The notes under the pieces: generated by a model
The model's input: the letters and a program-made list of their open reading frames with translations, nothing else
The model's database searches: none
What the model was told of the DNA's origin: nothing
Translations under genes and position numbers: made by a program
From: Amylostereum areolatum
Taxonomy: Eukaryota; Basidiomycota; Agaricomycetes; Russulales; Stereaceae
Length of the DNA stretch: 64,000 bases
Direction of reading: 5' to 3'
NCBI GenBank assembly: GCA_012932865.1
Contig: SAXG01000051.1
Span: forward strand, 186,001-250,000
Shown here: positions 46,720 through 59,473 of the stretch, piece by piece
How the letters are laid out: every line of letters starts with the position of its first letter
Position numbering within the stretch: the stretch's first letter is position 1

Positions 46720-47538
46720 AGACGATCCAACGCAAAAAAACCCTCACGGCTATGCAAGCCAACTGTGGTGGCGTCCGGTCTTGCCCGATCGTGAGGGAAA
46801 AAAAGGAAGAGCCTCCCGCCCCGAGCGAACAGCTAACTACTGGAACGCGAAAAAAGGTACAGTAAAGGTACAGTAAAAGGGGGACGGCCAGCATCGCGAG
46901 GAAAAGTTTCGAAATGGCTGCCCGCAGACGAACCTTCTCTCAGCGGGTGCCCGCTCCCCCAAGCTGCGCACACTGGGAGGAGCGACCGCCCGGAAGGACG
47001 TACAAAGCCGAACGGGAGCGTGACCATGAACAATATACGGTGCCCGGGTCCCTGTGAGCCGGCCTCGGCCGCATACGCTCGAAACCCCCTCCCTCGCGAT
47101 GCTCAGAAGATGAAAGGGGAAGGGCCGCGCACATACGAGACGGAAAAATGGCGCCCGTGAACGAGTATCCCGGCGTTTGCGCGCCCTCCAAGGAGAGCGA
47201 CCGGCGGGAAGTCGAGCGAGAGCATGGCCATGAGCGGAAGGGTGAACCCATTCAATGTCCCACTTGTCGGGATGAGGCGGCGTCCCGCTTTCCGCCTCGT
47301 CGCAGCGCGAAAGGAGGGCGAGCGTCTGCCGCAGAGCAGACTGAGGAAGATGGGAAGAGGAGGGAAGAGAAGAAGGGGGAGCGGGAGTCTGGAGAATTAG
47401 GGAGGCCAGCTCGCAGTATTTATACCTCGACGGCGGCGGCGACGCGACGCGTTTTGTTGATTGACTCACGTGCCCGCGCCAGCACCGCCACCCGTGCAAG
47501 GTATAAGTACTGCGGACAACCCGCCGCGCCGACGTCCA

Positions 47539-47562
47539 CCCCCGCCCCCGCCCCCGCCCCCG
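47539..47562 (+). repeat. CCCCCG tandem tract
   Basis: About four CCCCCG units followed by CCGCACGCGGGGGC. The G-rich strand has four runs of five G, so G-quadruplex formation is plausible. Confidence 0.8.
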
Positions 47563-47794
47563 CCGCACGCGGGGGCTAACGTTGGTGGAATCAGTGGGAG
47601 AATTGATATGAAACACTATGGTTCCGGGTCTGAGGCATTAGGTCAAAAACGTTGAAGTCAGTATGTAAGGCTACTTAAGTATGCGACGTTCTCCCTATGT
47701 CATAGTACGTATCCAACGCAGCGCCGTAGATTCCCGACCACTACTGTTTCCTGTATGAACACATCAGCGGCGGTTGGTATGTCAAGGCAAAAAG

Positions 47795-49370
47795 ACGTAC
47801 AGGTTAAGCCATTCGTGAGCAAGCACTTCTTTGCAGGATGCCTGCTTGGCCGGATCCAGCGTGAGCATCGGTTTTCAAAAAGTCGACGAGTGCGTCGGTG
47901 TTTGGCGAAGCACCTCGCTTTCGGATACTTGCTTCCAGCGTCGTTCGTTGAGGTAACAGCATTTTTAACGAGCCTGAAGGATTGCAATGAATATGTTTGT
48001 TAGCAGCCTGAGATCAGTCCGTATGGACGACCAGAGGGCAGTGGGCGAAAATCCCTGTAAGCAGTGGACCGACCATTCTCATCGAAGAAGACATCACTGT
48101 ATTTGCCCCGCTTGATCATCTCGAGTGGAGCTGATGTAGGAGTCGGTATGTTTGAACCCTTTGGTGATCTTTGATAGCCACGCTACGGCTGACCAACGCT
48201 GCTTTCTCCAAGCTTGTTGGGTGATAAGGTTGAAGAGCACTTTACCGACCTGATCCAAAGCCCTGCTCTGCGCGCTCCCGAGGTGTGTATTGGCTCTGGC
48301 TGGGGAAAGCCAGCAACATCTGGAGCCTCGGTTGCACGGTGGGTATTCCATTTCGGTAGGTTTGACCAAAGCATAAGTTAACATGACTGCAGATCTATGA
48401 ACTTGCTATGGGAAAGCCTCTCCTTGCTCGAGACATTCACGACGAATCGGTTCCTTACGTACATACCCTTCTCATCGGCGACTACAGCTTGACCTTCACA
48501 TTCTTCCACGTTGCGTAGGCATTCAGATCCCCCGCAGGCAGGGGATATGGAATTGCTTCGGATTGAGTGCGTGAGATGGAATCGCCATTGGGGTTCTTCC
48601 CAACGTGTACTGGAAGTGTATCGGACAACGACCTTGTAATGTCAATGTCTTCGACGGCCATCATTATATTGTCGGGCTTGATGTCTGGTTTATAGCATAG
48701 TAGGACTATAAGAACGAAGGTCGAACAAAAGCTTATCAGGACTGACCGGTTGGACGATGCCACATTCGTTGTGAAGATAATCCAAGCCCAAGGTCAATAT
48801 GTCGTTGCAATATGCCTTGAGGCTTGAACGAGGCTTTAATAGGCAGCCGATGTTTTTTACAGCGCTTGAAAAACGAATGTAGTTCCTCCTTACATCGACA
48901 CCGGCTCTGTTAAGAGACAGTGGTTTACCATTCGGAGCATGATAATGAAGTTGTCCCGAACTAGGAGACACGTGGCATTTTGGTGTGGCGACTTACAGGA
49001 TGGTGTGGCGACTTTGTACGCGACATATAGCGAAAATTCGCTAGGAGATACTCGAGCTCGTGGAGTTCCGCTGGATATTCGTAGTCAGGCCTAATGGATG
49101 GAGTTAGAACAGGAAAAGAAAGTAGGATGATTGTCTTCGTGCCTTTGCCAGTTTGAGGGCTGCAAAGATCCCGTCTAAGGTGTGCTCGTGAGCATGGTCG
49201 ACTTGCGGAAGCCCTGGTAACAAGTACTGGGGGTTTGCGTCCCGAACGAGCATACTGGTGAGTAGTGTTCCCGCCAGCCAAGCTTTTCTAATACGATCGA
49301 TATGGTGACCAGAACATCGTCCAACAGCCAACTTGGCAATATCCCGTAGCATCATAATCTCCGAGAGATT
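47795..49370 (-). pseudogene. Decayed SRPK-like protein kinase
   Basis: Pieces in kinase order read across changing frames on the minus strand: EESLGDYDATGYCQV and VLEKLGWREHYSP (N-lobe, near 49370-49260), APNGKPLSLNRAG, TLGLDYLHNECGIV (near 48790), DIKPDNIMMAVEDI (near 48650), ATWKNVKVKL followed by a stop where SDFG-like sequence is expected, HRATEAPDVAG, KYSDVFFDENGRST (near 48080) and MLTLDPAKQASCKEVLAHEW (near 47860). This order is that of SRPK kinases, common as expanded families in mushrooms. Frame changes, the Pro replacing His before DIKPDN, and loss of DFG argue for a relic. A misassembled live gene is less likely. Confidence 0.7.
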
Positions 49371-49786
49371 CTTCCATGTCTTGCCAACCTTCCGGCGGGT
49401 TTAAGGGTCCATGCGTGCTCGGAACCAGCATGCACGGGATAGCTGTCTTTGAGAGGACACGAAAGCAGTACCGTGTTGGGAGGCGGCACAGGACAGGTAT
49501 TTTCTTGACGACGTTCATCGTGTGCTGGCATGAAAGGCAAACAGCTCCTGTTCTTGCCGACCGCCAGCCACATGAGTCCACAAGTATCAACAACTTCGGA
49601 AGATGCCGCTTACCGGGTTGCCAAATTCCACACATGCATTCGCCGCTATACAATCGCCCTTGGTCCGCGATATACTCATCGAACCCACAAGAATGCAAGT
49701 CAAGAGCCCGGTCATTATTAAGTTATCGATCACAGTAGGGTACATCGGAGAGGAAGAGCACTCAAAACAGGGACCCGGAAACTGCC

Positions 49787-50566
49787 TCACGCCTGAATGC
49801 AGTCCTGAATGAGGCCCGTCGCCGACTGTGCAGCGTCGATGAGCATAAACTGCACATCTGAGATCGAACGCGACGTGTTCGCGTCGGGTCTGTCGAGAAG
49901 CGATTCAGCTGGCGAAACCTTCGAGAGAGTAGGTGGAGGCAGACGCACGCAACGATGGAAGTCGAGGGCAGCCATGGACATGGTAAGGTTCATGACCATG
50001 TCCATGCCGATGACGGGATCCACGGTCTGGTTAGGTAGGTCATGGAGCCCACCACGAGCGTGAACGCGTTCATCGCCCCGGAAATGCCGCTCTGAACTTC
50101 CTGGACAGGCATGGAATTGCTAAACCGTAGGAGTTCAGTACGGGCATCGACACTCAAGAGCATGGCGGTAGCTTACACAGACTTGAGCAACCGCGGACAT
50201 GGTGTTGCCTGTGCGTCGAAAGATCCGTAGAGATCGCAAAAGGACGATAATCCGAAGCGGAGAGAGAACGGGCGAGATACCGTCAGTACATTCACAAGCA
50301 GCAAGGCATACTGAACGTACCTGCCCCGACGAGGACTCATCGTCATCTGGAGGACCTCCATATTGCAATTCGTGCTCATGTTTGTTCCATTGGTGGCCTG
50401 AGATTCTTGACGACGCTCAGGGATGAAGCGCAGGGGGGCTGAAACGGGGGAATCAGTACACCAGCGCTCCAAAGGCGCAGACATGGCACGCACCAGCAGA
50501 TACGAGAAGGAAGATATGCGCGATCGCGAACACGATAGCAACGACGTTAGAGGAAGAGGCGAACAT
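49787..50566 (-). CDS. Small secreted protein, function unknown
   Basis: The start is the ATG at 50566: MFASSSNVVAIVFAIAHIFL then LVSA, a clear signal peptide. Exon candidates follow, separated by short GTGCGT- and GTACGT-type introns: APLRFIPERRQESQATNGTN, MEVLQMTMSPRRG, TMSAVAQVC, SNSMPVQEVQSGISGAMNAF, and NLTMSMAALDFHRCVRLPPP to DVQFMLIDAAQSATGLIQDC, ending IQA at 49787. No known domain. Exact exon borders are uncertain. A strong minus-strand TATA box lies about 180 bp upstream. Confidence 0.55.
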
Positions 50567-51228
50567 GGCTGGCTTGGTTTTCGTAAACAAAAAAGGGTTG
50601 ATCGTGAAAGTTTAAGTGAAGGGTAGAGATGAGGGTAGGCGTGAATAAGAAAACGGACGACACCAGGCCGGTCGTGTTAGAAAGTGAAATAGGCGTGAGT
50701 GGGGGGAACTCCAGGTTAAGGGAACCGGGGGCATGTCGCAGCTCGGGTTTATATATATCTGGTCAGTGCGCAGGCCTCGTGGCGGTACCGCCGATCGTTT
50801 ATTTCAGTGCGTCGGATCAATTGCGTGAAAGATCCAGACAGACCGTCGCAGTTCTCCTCGGTCATGCATCATGTTCCAGTGCCCATCGCAGCTCTGCCTG
50901 CATTGCATGCGTGATTGAGTGCAGAAGCCGCAGTGGAAGGGAAAATGCGCTCATACTCATGGCCTGCCGAAGCAGTTTGCGAATGTTTCAGGAATTTATG
51001 ACGTTTCGAAGACTCGTGATGTCGATGAGCGCGCGTGCACGCCGAATTTCCGCCCATCGTTTTGGAAAGTATGGCAAAACGTCGATAAGTAGGGCCTCAA
51101 ACACGTTTAGTTGATGCATTTTACATACACAGCAAACAAACAACAGGAGAGGATAACAAGAGACAGACGAGAACCAGAGTTTACCCTTGAGCGGCCAGCA
51201 TGCTGACAAAGTTCGTGGAGGGAATTGT
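50567..51228. other. Intergenic region upstream of the secreted protein and downstream of the RRM gene
   Basis: Holds the TATA box above. A minus-strand stretch near 51110-50990 (NVFEALLIDVLPYFPKRWAE) looks coding-like but has no start context, intron logic or domain. It may be a relic. Confidence 0.4.
50747..50759 (-). promoter_or_regulatory. TATA box of the secreted protein gene
   Basis: AGATATATATAAA on the minus strand, 181 bp upstream of the ATG at 50566. Confidence 0.6.
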
Positions 51229-52141
51229 TCAGTAGCGACGGTCATCATAACGGCGGTCATCGTAGCGCCTGTCGTAGTCGCGCGGAGGACCCTCGCGGCC
51301 GTAGCCTCTGTCGTAGTCTCGGCCGCGGTAGTCGTCGTAGCGGCCACCACGTCCTCCACGACGTCCCTCGTAGGGTTCAGAGTCCCGGGCGTAGCGGCTG
51401 TCGTAGGGACGAGGGTCATAGAACTGCTCGCCTGGTTCTGAGACTAAGTTATCTCTGCAAATAATAAGGCTGAAATGATCACAACATACGTTCTCCGCGT
51501 TTTGGGGGGCCATAGTATCTGCCAGGGGTCGGGGTGCGGGCACGTCCACGGCGAGCCTATAGGTGTTATAGAAGGCGTAGTAGGATGCGTCCGTGAGAAC
51601 TTACCTTTTCAACGTTCATGTGCTTGCCCATCAGATCGCTGCCGTTCAAAGCAGTGATGGCGGCCTCAGCTTCCTCGGCGGTCTCCATTGTCACGAAACC
51701 GAATCCACGGGACTCGCGAGAGTGGGGGTCATACATAACGGAAGCTTTTTTGACCTGGATGATAGTCAGCTCAGGGGTAGAGTGCAGCACGAGGATGATG
51801 CACACCCTGCCGATTTTAGCGAACGCAGCTTCGAGGTCGCGGGTGTCGACGCGTGAGCTCAAACCGGAAACGTGAAGGTTGTTTCCTGGGTTGTTCCCGC
51901 CTCCATCACCCCGTCTACCACATGCGTCTATCAGCTTTCCAACATTCATTAAAAATAGTCTAAAAAAGACGCACCCTCTATCGCCGCTATCACGGACGGG
52001 ACTCCTGCTTCTACTCGACCTACGTGGGGGTGGAACATCGCGACCAGGGGAGCGTTCACGGCCGTTATTCCACTGCTCGTCAGTGTTGGCGGGCGCCATT
52101 GGAACGTCGCCGGTGGGGATGCTGATGCCGCCAGAGGCCAT
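51229..52141 (-). CDS. SR-type RNA-binding protein with one RRM (transformer-2-like)
   Basis: Predicted splicing regulator. The N-terminus has an RS-like region (PPPRRSSRSRSPVRDSGDRG). The RRM has NNLHVSGLSSRVDTRDLEAA (RNP2), then after an intron KKASVMYDPHSRESRGFGFV (RNP1) and EEAEAAITALNGSDLMGKHM. After further introns there is a Tyr/Arg/Gly-rich tail: EQFYDPRPYDSRYARDSE, GGRGGRYDDYRG and RRYDDRRY repeats. RS domain, single central RRM and RGG/RY tail in this order fit Tra2-type proteins. The intron just before the RRM is well supported. Introns are about 50-110 nt. Confidence 0.86.
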
Positions 52142-52813
52142 ATCTTGGGATTGCCATGCTGAAGGGGAGAAGTGGGATGGGTGGGGGGCATTTGTTAGGG
52201 TGGGGTTACAATTTGCGTTGACAGAAGAGGTGGAAGCGAGACAAGGTACGCTGAGAGAGTGGGGCGAACTGGAAACTGTGCCCTTCGTGCATGTCGCATG
52301 TCGATACCGCCAAGAAAAAAAAGGGTGAAGGGTGAAAAAGATAAAAGAGTTGAAAGGCCTGCGTGCCCGGTTGAGAAAGAACGACTGCTGGCTGGGCTGA
52401 AGGCCGCCGTCGAACAAGTGGCTAGAGACTGGTGACTGTGTCGACTCCGACTAACGATGTAGAGGACGGGGACAGGCGCATCGAGGGGGTGGACGTCGTA
52501 CTAGATGTCGCAGGCGTTGATGGTGATGCTGAGGACGTACCGTCATCCATTGTCGAGAGAGTTGCGGGCGAGTCGGCGGGGTTGTGGTCGTGGTCGGGAA
52601 CAAGGGCGGTGCGGGGGATCTGACAGAGCACGCTGCGGACTTTGTCAGGTCCGTTCACCGACCGTCCGTGGACCTCGGTGACACGACATCCGTGACCGTG
52701 TGAGTCTGTGACGCGAGGCGCGTTGAACGAGAACACGTGCCACCAGGAGCGTTCTTCATTGTATTTGTCCGTCGTCAGTTTCAGTCCTGCGTCAGGAGCG
52801 GTCCCAGCCCCCA
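52142..52813. other. Divergent upstream region of the RRM gene and SMC4
   Basis: Two divergent genes share about 670 bp. A long minus-strand frame running 53135-52422 is antisense to SMC4 exon 1 and shows no family features. No other gene is supported. Confidence 0.5.
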
Positions 52814-55800
52814 ATGCCCCCTCGTCGATCATCGCGCTCAGCACGTGCATCTGCCGAACCTGCCCCCGTCGAGCGCCCAGTACCCGCAAAGCGCAAACGC
52901 CCACAGCCTGCCGAAGACCCAGACGATTCAGTGGAAGAGCAGGAAAACGTGCCCAAGCCATCGTCCCGCGCGACGCGTCGCGCCCCGTCTGCGCCGGCCC
53001 CTCCTCCTGCCACAAGAAAGGCATCAGCGACGCGCTCAGGGAGAACTCTTCCACAAGTTCAGGAGGACGAGGACGAGGACGAGGACGGGGATGAGCTTGG
53101 AGAATCTTCGCGTCCAGTGAAGAAGTCGCGTCCATCGCGCGATCATGAAGAAGAGGACGTCAAACCTGTCATCAAACCCACCAGGGCTGCTTCTAAAGCA
53201 AAAGCAAAGTCGAAACCAGAGGTTATTGTCATTGACGATAGCAGCGACGAAGAGGAAGCGCCGCCACCCAAGACGCGGAAACCCCCGTCGCGTCGATCAA
53301 GCGCAGCCCCACCTAGTCGTGGCACCGCGACGCGCACCTCGAGGGCTGCATCTCGCACCATCAAGGCAGATCCCGTAGTGGAGGAGGCCGAAGACTCTGA
53401 AGAGATAGTCGAGCTCCCTCGACCAAGCGTAGCCAATGGATCAACGCGTCGTTCAAGTCGCTCCACGAAACCACCTGCGTCGTCCGCCCGTTCCACACGC
53501 AAGGCATCGGTTGTGCCTATGGAGGTCGAGGAGCAGGAAATTCAGGAGGAGGTATCACAAGAGGCGGAGCCGAAAGACGAGGATGTCGATGAAGATCATG
53601 ACGCGCCCCGGCGGCGAGGCAAGCAGAGGGCTCCCAAAATCTCTATCGATTCCGTCGAGACTCCCACAACTAGCGCCGTCCCTCCGCCCGACCCCGTACC
53701 TCTTCCCAGCGGCGATGTCGATGACGACTTGGACTACCTCAATGTCCCTACACGCACCCCGAAGAGGGAGAAAGGCAAAGGCAAGGCGCCTGCGTCCAGC
53801 CAACCTTTCTCTGGTCCAGAAGTAGAGGAAACCTCCTTATTGGACGCGATCTCGGCATCACCTCGCAAATCAGCTCTTCCTCCTCCACCCGAAGAACCTG
53901 AGGCACCGAAAGAAAGGTTGACTATCCACAAACTTGCGCTCGTCAATTTCAAGAGCTACGCTGGCCGTCAAGAAATTGGTCCTTTCCACAAGGTACGCAT
54001 ATATCCTGATTTTCGGGCTCTCAATGTCTGATAATCAATATAGTCCTTTTCTGCGATCGTGGGACCCAACGGCTCCGGCAAGTCCAATACGATCGACGCC
54101 TTGCTCTTTGTGTTCGGTTACCGGGCTTCGAAGATGCGTCAAGGGAAACTTTCCGAACTCATTCACAACTCGGCACAGTACCCAGACCTGGATAGCTGCA
54201 CTGTCGAAGTACATTTTCGCGACATCGTCGACCTCGTGAGTCTCCCGCTCTAACCGATAATGCGCCATGACTGACGTGTCTAAAGCCTGGCCCAGACGCG
54301 TACGAGGTGGTGCCAAATTCAACCTTGATCGTTTCACGTACCGCTTTCAAGAACAACTCAAGTCGATATACCATCAACAGTCGTGCCAGCAATTACAAGG
54401 AAGTCCAGAGCCTGTTGAAGGGCCGTGGTATCGATCTGGACCACAATCGATTCCTTATTCTCCAGGTAAGTTTTCCTTTCGTAGCCTTAAAACTCCAGTG
54501 CTCATTTTCGCGCAGGGTGAAGTCGAGTCCATTTCGCAAATGAAACCCAAGGCGGTTTCGGAACATGAAGAAGGTCTCCTTGAATATCTTGAAGATATTA
54601 TCGGTACATCTCACCTCAAGGTGCCCATCGAGGAGTCGCTGGCCGAATTCGAACGTCTCGCCGAAGACCGCTCTGAGAAGCTTAACCGCCTCCGGATTGT
54701 GGAGCGGGAGAAGATGGCGCTCGAGGAGAAGAAGCGCGAGGCAGAGGACTACCTTCGTCTCAAGAACGAACACGTGCGAGCGACGTCCGTGCTATGGCAA
54801 TGGTACATCTGGCAGTGTTTGCAGAACGAGAAGAAACATACCGCCGAAATCGTGCGTAGTTTGTTACGCGAGCTCATTTGCTTTTCTCTGACACCAGCCC
54901 TCGCGTTTCGCAGGACCGCCTTGGGCAGCGGCTCAGTGATGAACAGGAACGCAACAAGGATGATATTGAAGCTTACAAGACCCTTGAGGAAGAGTACAAG
55001 CAGCTCGAGAAGAACTACAACGCAAGTGGCCGCTATTTTCCGCTGAGCGTTCTGGACTAAACCTTTGTTTAGGAGTTCAAAGCCGCGCTAGCGGACGCAA
55101 CTGACGAGCTTACCAGATTCGAAAAGCAGGAGGTCGGACTGCAGGAGAAGCGCAAGCACGCTAACACCAAGGTCAAGAAGCTGAAGAAGGCGCTGCAGGA
55201 CGTCCGTCACACTTTTCCTATCTGCATATTCCTTGTGGAGCTGAAGCCCTTTGCCTTCGTTAGGACGAGAACACCCGCAATCAAGCACTGCGGTCTTTTG
55301 ACGATAACAAAGAGAAGAACGAAAGTGAGACGAAGAGGATGCAAAAGTTAGAGAAGGATCTTGTCAAGGAGCAGGATGAATTCGAACGGATATGCGAAAG
55401 CTTGACTGGTTAGTAGTTTTCTTTCTTCCGCCTGAGCGCGCACTGACGACTTTGCAGACATAATTCAGCCGTTCCAGGACCAGATTAACAAGAAACAGGA
55501 AGAACAGAAACCTTGGCTCGATCTTATCAACGAGAAGGAGGCCCAGGTGGAAGTTCGGAAGAGCGAGCGCGATATACTTGTCCAGAAGGCGGAGGACGTT
55601 AAGGCTGCCACCGCAGATGCCGAAGCGAGCCTCAGGGAGCTACAAGAGGGTCAAGAGTCGAAGGTTTGTCGGTTTATGAGGTTCTTATAAGTCTGTTCTA
55701 AATGTTTGCATGTAGATCCAGCAATTGAACGATCTCAAGAAGCGGAAGCAGTCTTTGCAGGCTGACACGGCTAGGGCTAGAAAAAACTTTGACGTTGGTA

Positions 55801-58751
55801 GCTACAACAATGATGATATTCTTTCTACTGACGACCGGTACAGGAATCTAAGGCCGCTGTAGAAGCTGCAAAAAATCGCGCGAGGACGGGGCGGGCGCGT
55901 ATCGATGATGTTCGAGCTTCCCAGGCTCAAAGCACTTCTCAAAACAAAGTTCTCGACAGCCTCAACAACCTTTCCCGACAAGGGCGCATCCAAGGCTTCT
56001 ATGTAAGGGTTTCATCATCCCACCGAGCCACATGTACTCACTCTCTTCGCCGTTGCACAGGGTCGTCTCGGTGGCCTGGGGAAAATCGATTCCAAATACG
56101 ATGTCGCGATCTCTACTGCTTGCGGGCAACTTCACCACATGGTCGTCGATCATGTGGAACAAGGCCAAACCTGTATCGAGTACCTTCGCAAACAGAACGT
56201 CGGGCGCGCGTCATTTATGGTACTCGACAAGCTGGGCACGCCTGCCGGGATGAAAGCCTCGATGCCGCTGCCGTTACCGCGGTTATTTGACCTCGTCGAG
56301 CCTAAAGACCCCAAATTCGCGCCTGCCTTTTTCAAGGCCCTCAACAACACACTCGTCGCAACAACGTTGGAGGAGGCGAACAGAGTTGCGGTGGGCGGAA
56401 GGACGCGGTACCGCGTGGTCACCCTCGAGGGCGAGCTGGTCGACATTTCGGGTACTATGTCCGGCGGTGGCAACCACAAGGCGAGGGGCGCGATGAGCGA
56501 CAAATTCGCTGGGGAGAAGTTCACGCCGCAAGAGATCCAAAGGTTCGAAGAGGAGTGCCAGCTGGCCAACAATGCGCTAGAAGAGGCTTTGGGAGAGTAC
56601 ACGCGTGCGGAGGCAGAGTTGGAGGCGTTACAGAGATCGGGTCCCGAGATCGACCTCGCCATCAACAAGCTCACTATGGATGTCTCCAACACTGCTAACC
56701 GCATCAAGGAGGCGGAGAAACGTCTCCGTGAGCTCAAGTACGTGCTTTTCCACTGCGTCCCGTCCTTGTACTAATCGCGAATGGTCCTCCAGAGCGCAAA
56801 GCAAGCCTGACGCCGGCGATATGGCCAGGATCAAGGCCTTGGATGGAGAGATCAAGTCTGTCCAAGGCGAATTGGACGACCTGAGGGAGCGTTCCGCGGT
56901 CATCCAGCAAGCCATCGAGGTCCTCCGCGACGACATCGGCCGAGCCGGGGGCTCGCGCATGTACAAGCAGAAGTCCACTGTCGACGGTCTCAAGCTCCTC
57001 ATCAACATCGCCAGCGAAGAGATCATCAAGGCCGAAGTCGCGAGGGATAGGGCGAAGAAGGATGCCGAGAAGCTGGAGAAAGTGCTGGAGAACCACAAGG
57101 CTAGCTTGGAGGAGAGCGAGGCCGAACTCAAAGCTCTCGAAGGTCAGCTCCGGGAGGTCACCGAGCAGGTCACCGATCTGCGGGGACGTGTGGAGGAAGC
57201 GCAGACTACAGCGGAGACCTCGAAAGAGGAGCTCGATCGTCTCAAAGTCGACCTGCAGGAGAAGACCGAGCAAATTGATGGCTTTAGGAAGAAGGAGGTA
57301 TGTTATGATTTTTTTAAGCATCGCGTGTGTCTTGTTGACCTGTCTCCCCTCCTGTTTCAGCTTGAACTCCAGCAGAAGATCGACGATATCAAGAAGATGG
57401 CCAAGGAGAACACCGATCAGATGGCCCATTGGGAGGCCAAACATGAAGGCTTGGAGCTCGAGGATGTCGAGTAAGTGCCATTCCTGTCCAATGGGGTTTC
57501 TCATCCCAATCATGTCTTTCTAGTGAGGATGACGAGGAGGACAACGGGCCTGAGGCTGAAGCCGAGGGCGAGGGTGCCGAGGGCGAAGAAGGCGGTGACG
57601 ACGAGCCTCCAGTCAAGGTCAAGAATGAGGAAGACCAAGGCGAGGGCCCGTCGAAGGTCAAACCAGCGCGCGAAAAGACACCGCCAAACGAGCTGAAAAT
57701 CTTCTCGGAGCGACAGCTCGCCGAATTCGACAAGCGTCAGTTGATGGCCAACGTCGAGTTGGTCGATGGTGAGTCATTCTCGTTCTGCCACGTATAGAAG
57801 TCTAACCACATTCACAGAGCGCCTGAAGAAAACAAAGCCCAACCCCGGTATACTGAAGGAGTACCGCAAACGTGAGGGGGAGTTCCTGCGTCGCATGAAG
57901 GACCTCGAAGACGTCACCATGGCGCGCAATGCCCAAAAGCAGAAGTACGATGGGTTGTGCAAGGAACGTCTGGACGGGTTCATGACCGGCTTCAACACTA
58001 TCTCGCTCAAGCTGAAGGAAATGTACCAGGTCCGATCGATCTCTTGTTCTGCGAAACACGGGCCCGCTAACGGCTGATACGGCAGATGATCACGTTGGGT
58101 GGCAACGCAGAGCTTGAGCTAGTCGATAGCATGGACCCGTTCTCGGAGGGCATCATCTTCAGCGTCATGCCTCCCAAGAAAAGTTGGCGTAATATCTCCA
58201 ACCTTTCGGGAGGTGAGAAGGTTAGTGAATCGCACCAGACCCGCGGAGGAGGTACTCAAAGGTTTATCCAGACGCTCAGTTCTCTCGCCCTGGTCTTTGC
58301 TCTTCATGTGTATAAGGTATATCGTCCCCCGTCTTGTTTGATGCGTTACCTGACGATCTTCGCGAAGCCAACGCCTTTGTATTTCATGGACGAGATCGAT
58401 GCTGCGCTCGACTTCCGGAACGTCTCCATCGTGGCGAACTACATCAAAGATCGCACGAAAAATGCCCAATTTATCATTATCTCCTTGAGGTGCGTTCCAC
58501 AGGGTTTTTCCGCCGACCTTCTTTTTGTTCACGATCACGATACGCAGGAACGACATGTTCGAGCTCAGCCAGCGGCTGATTGGCATTTACAAGACGTCCA
58601 ACCAGACGAGGAGTACGTTTCGCGACCTGTTCGCGCTCGCGTCCTGACACTGACCGTTTGGTCAGGTATCTCCATCGACAACAGGAACTTGCACGCGTCC
58701 CTTCCCAACGGGACCGCAACTCCTGCATCTCCATCCACCGCCGTTCACTAG
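52814..58751 (+). CDS. SMC4: Condensin subunit SMC4
   Basis: ATPase core of condensin, needed for mitotic chromosome compaction. A 375-residue basic/acidic disordered N-terminus (MPPRRSSRSARASAEP onward) precedes LTIHKLALVNFKSYAGRQEI, then Walker A GPNGSGKSNTIDALLFVFGY (54062). Coiled coil 1 spans 54550-55980. The hinge is GRLGGLGKIDSKYDVAISTA to MVLDKLGTPAG (56061-56250), with TLEGELVDISGTMSGGG after it. Coiled coil 2 is 56500-57450, then an acidic insert. The C-terminal ATPase half has IIFSVMPPKKSWRNISNLSGGEK (signature) and PTPLYFMDEIDAALDFRNVS (Walker B). It ends after FELSQRLIGIYKT and SISIDNRNLH. About 17 introns, all short. No frame break over nearly 6 kb. Confidence 0.97.
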
Positions 58752-59177
58752 CGCACCGTATTCGACTTTCTGTTTTCTCTTTGGGTTACTTTCTTCCTCT
58801 TTCTCGTTGTATATCAAATCGTCTCTATCCGTGTATTGGTGCGCTTCCGTGTATGTCACTTCTTAGTCTGCATTCCCCATCATCATCACACCACACGGAC
58901 CCTCTGCTTGACTGTAATACATATCCGTTTCTCTTCACGTTCACCTCGCTCGTGAATCCGGATGGTGGTGGGCATGTGTAGCTAACCTGTTCAAGAGATA
59001 GTAAGGTATGGAAGTCGGTTGACAGGCTGATACATTCCACGTCAAGTCTACGGGCCTTGGTATTACCTCGCCGGAGTACAACCCCCCCCCCCCCTTTCTT
59101 GAACCCAAACTTCTAGCTCACGGCCAACTCTACTAGCTCAACCCACTCTACTCCTCATCGCACACACTAATCGCATC
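58752..59177. other. SMC4 3' region and following spacer
   Basis: Includes the SMC4 3' UTR and a run of 13 C at 59082-59094, a length-variable homopolymer and hard to sequence. Confidence 0.5.
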
Positions 59178-59473
59178 ATGGCCGCCGCTATTCGATGTTT
59201 TGGCGCAGGCGACCTCTGCACCGTTCGCTTCCGACCGACGAGGATCGTCAACGCTCTGAAGGTACAAATACTACTCGCCGGCGCCGTCGTCACCGATATC
59301 GAAGGTGAGACGCTCTCCCCCCCGTGGTATGATGTATCTCTCAAGAGGACATCCAGTTCATCCGGCGGGCGTGCCAATCGATTCTCATATTCTGCTCCAT
59401 GCGGCCGAAGACCGTTCCCTTCGTGGCCGTGAAGCTAGCGCCAGCCATCCCACCTGTGTATATTTTATTCTGA
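59178..59473 (+). CDS. Hypothetical 84-residue protein
   Basis: Exons 59178-59304 and 59346-59473 with a 41-nt GTGAGA...CAAG intron join to exactly 255 nt. The product starts MAAAIRCFGAGDLCTVRF and contains LKVQILLAGAVVTDIEEDIQ and FCSMRPKTVPFVAVKLAPAI, which looks protein-like. No family recognised. It may be a small gene or the N-terminal remnant of a longer one, since coding character does not continue beyond 59473. Confidence 0.38.

Larger units (their letters stand above)
46682..47789. other. Gene-poor stretch between the RWD gene and the kinase relic
   Basis: Contains three telomere-type repeats, a GC-rich tract and a C/G-rich repeat. A 259-residue minus-strand frame (46837-47616) is Arg/Ser/Pro-rich with no domain and is probably compositional. 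Confidence 0.45.

Noticed and set aside
46837..47616. 259-residue minus-strand open frame
   Set aside because: Arg/Ser/Pro-rich with no domain, signal or splice support in a GC-rich stretch where long random frames are expected.
50629..51114. 161-residue plus-strand frame
   Set aside because: Low-information Arg/Ser composition, no domain, and lies over the TATA box of the minus-strand secreted gene.
52422..53135. 237-residue minus-strand frame overlapping the SMC4 start
   Set aside because: Antisense to clear SMC4 exon 1; composition mirrors the Ser/Pro/Arg codons of SMC4.
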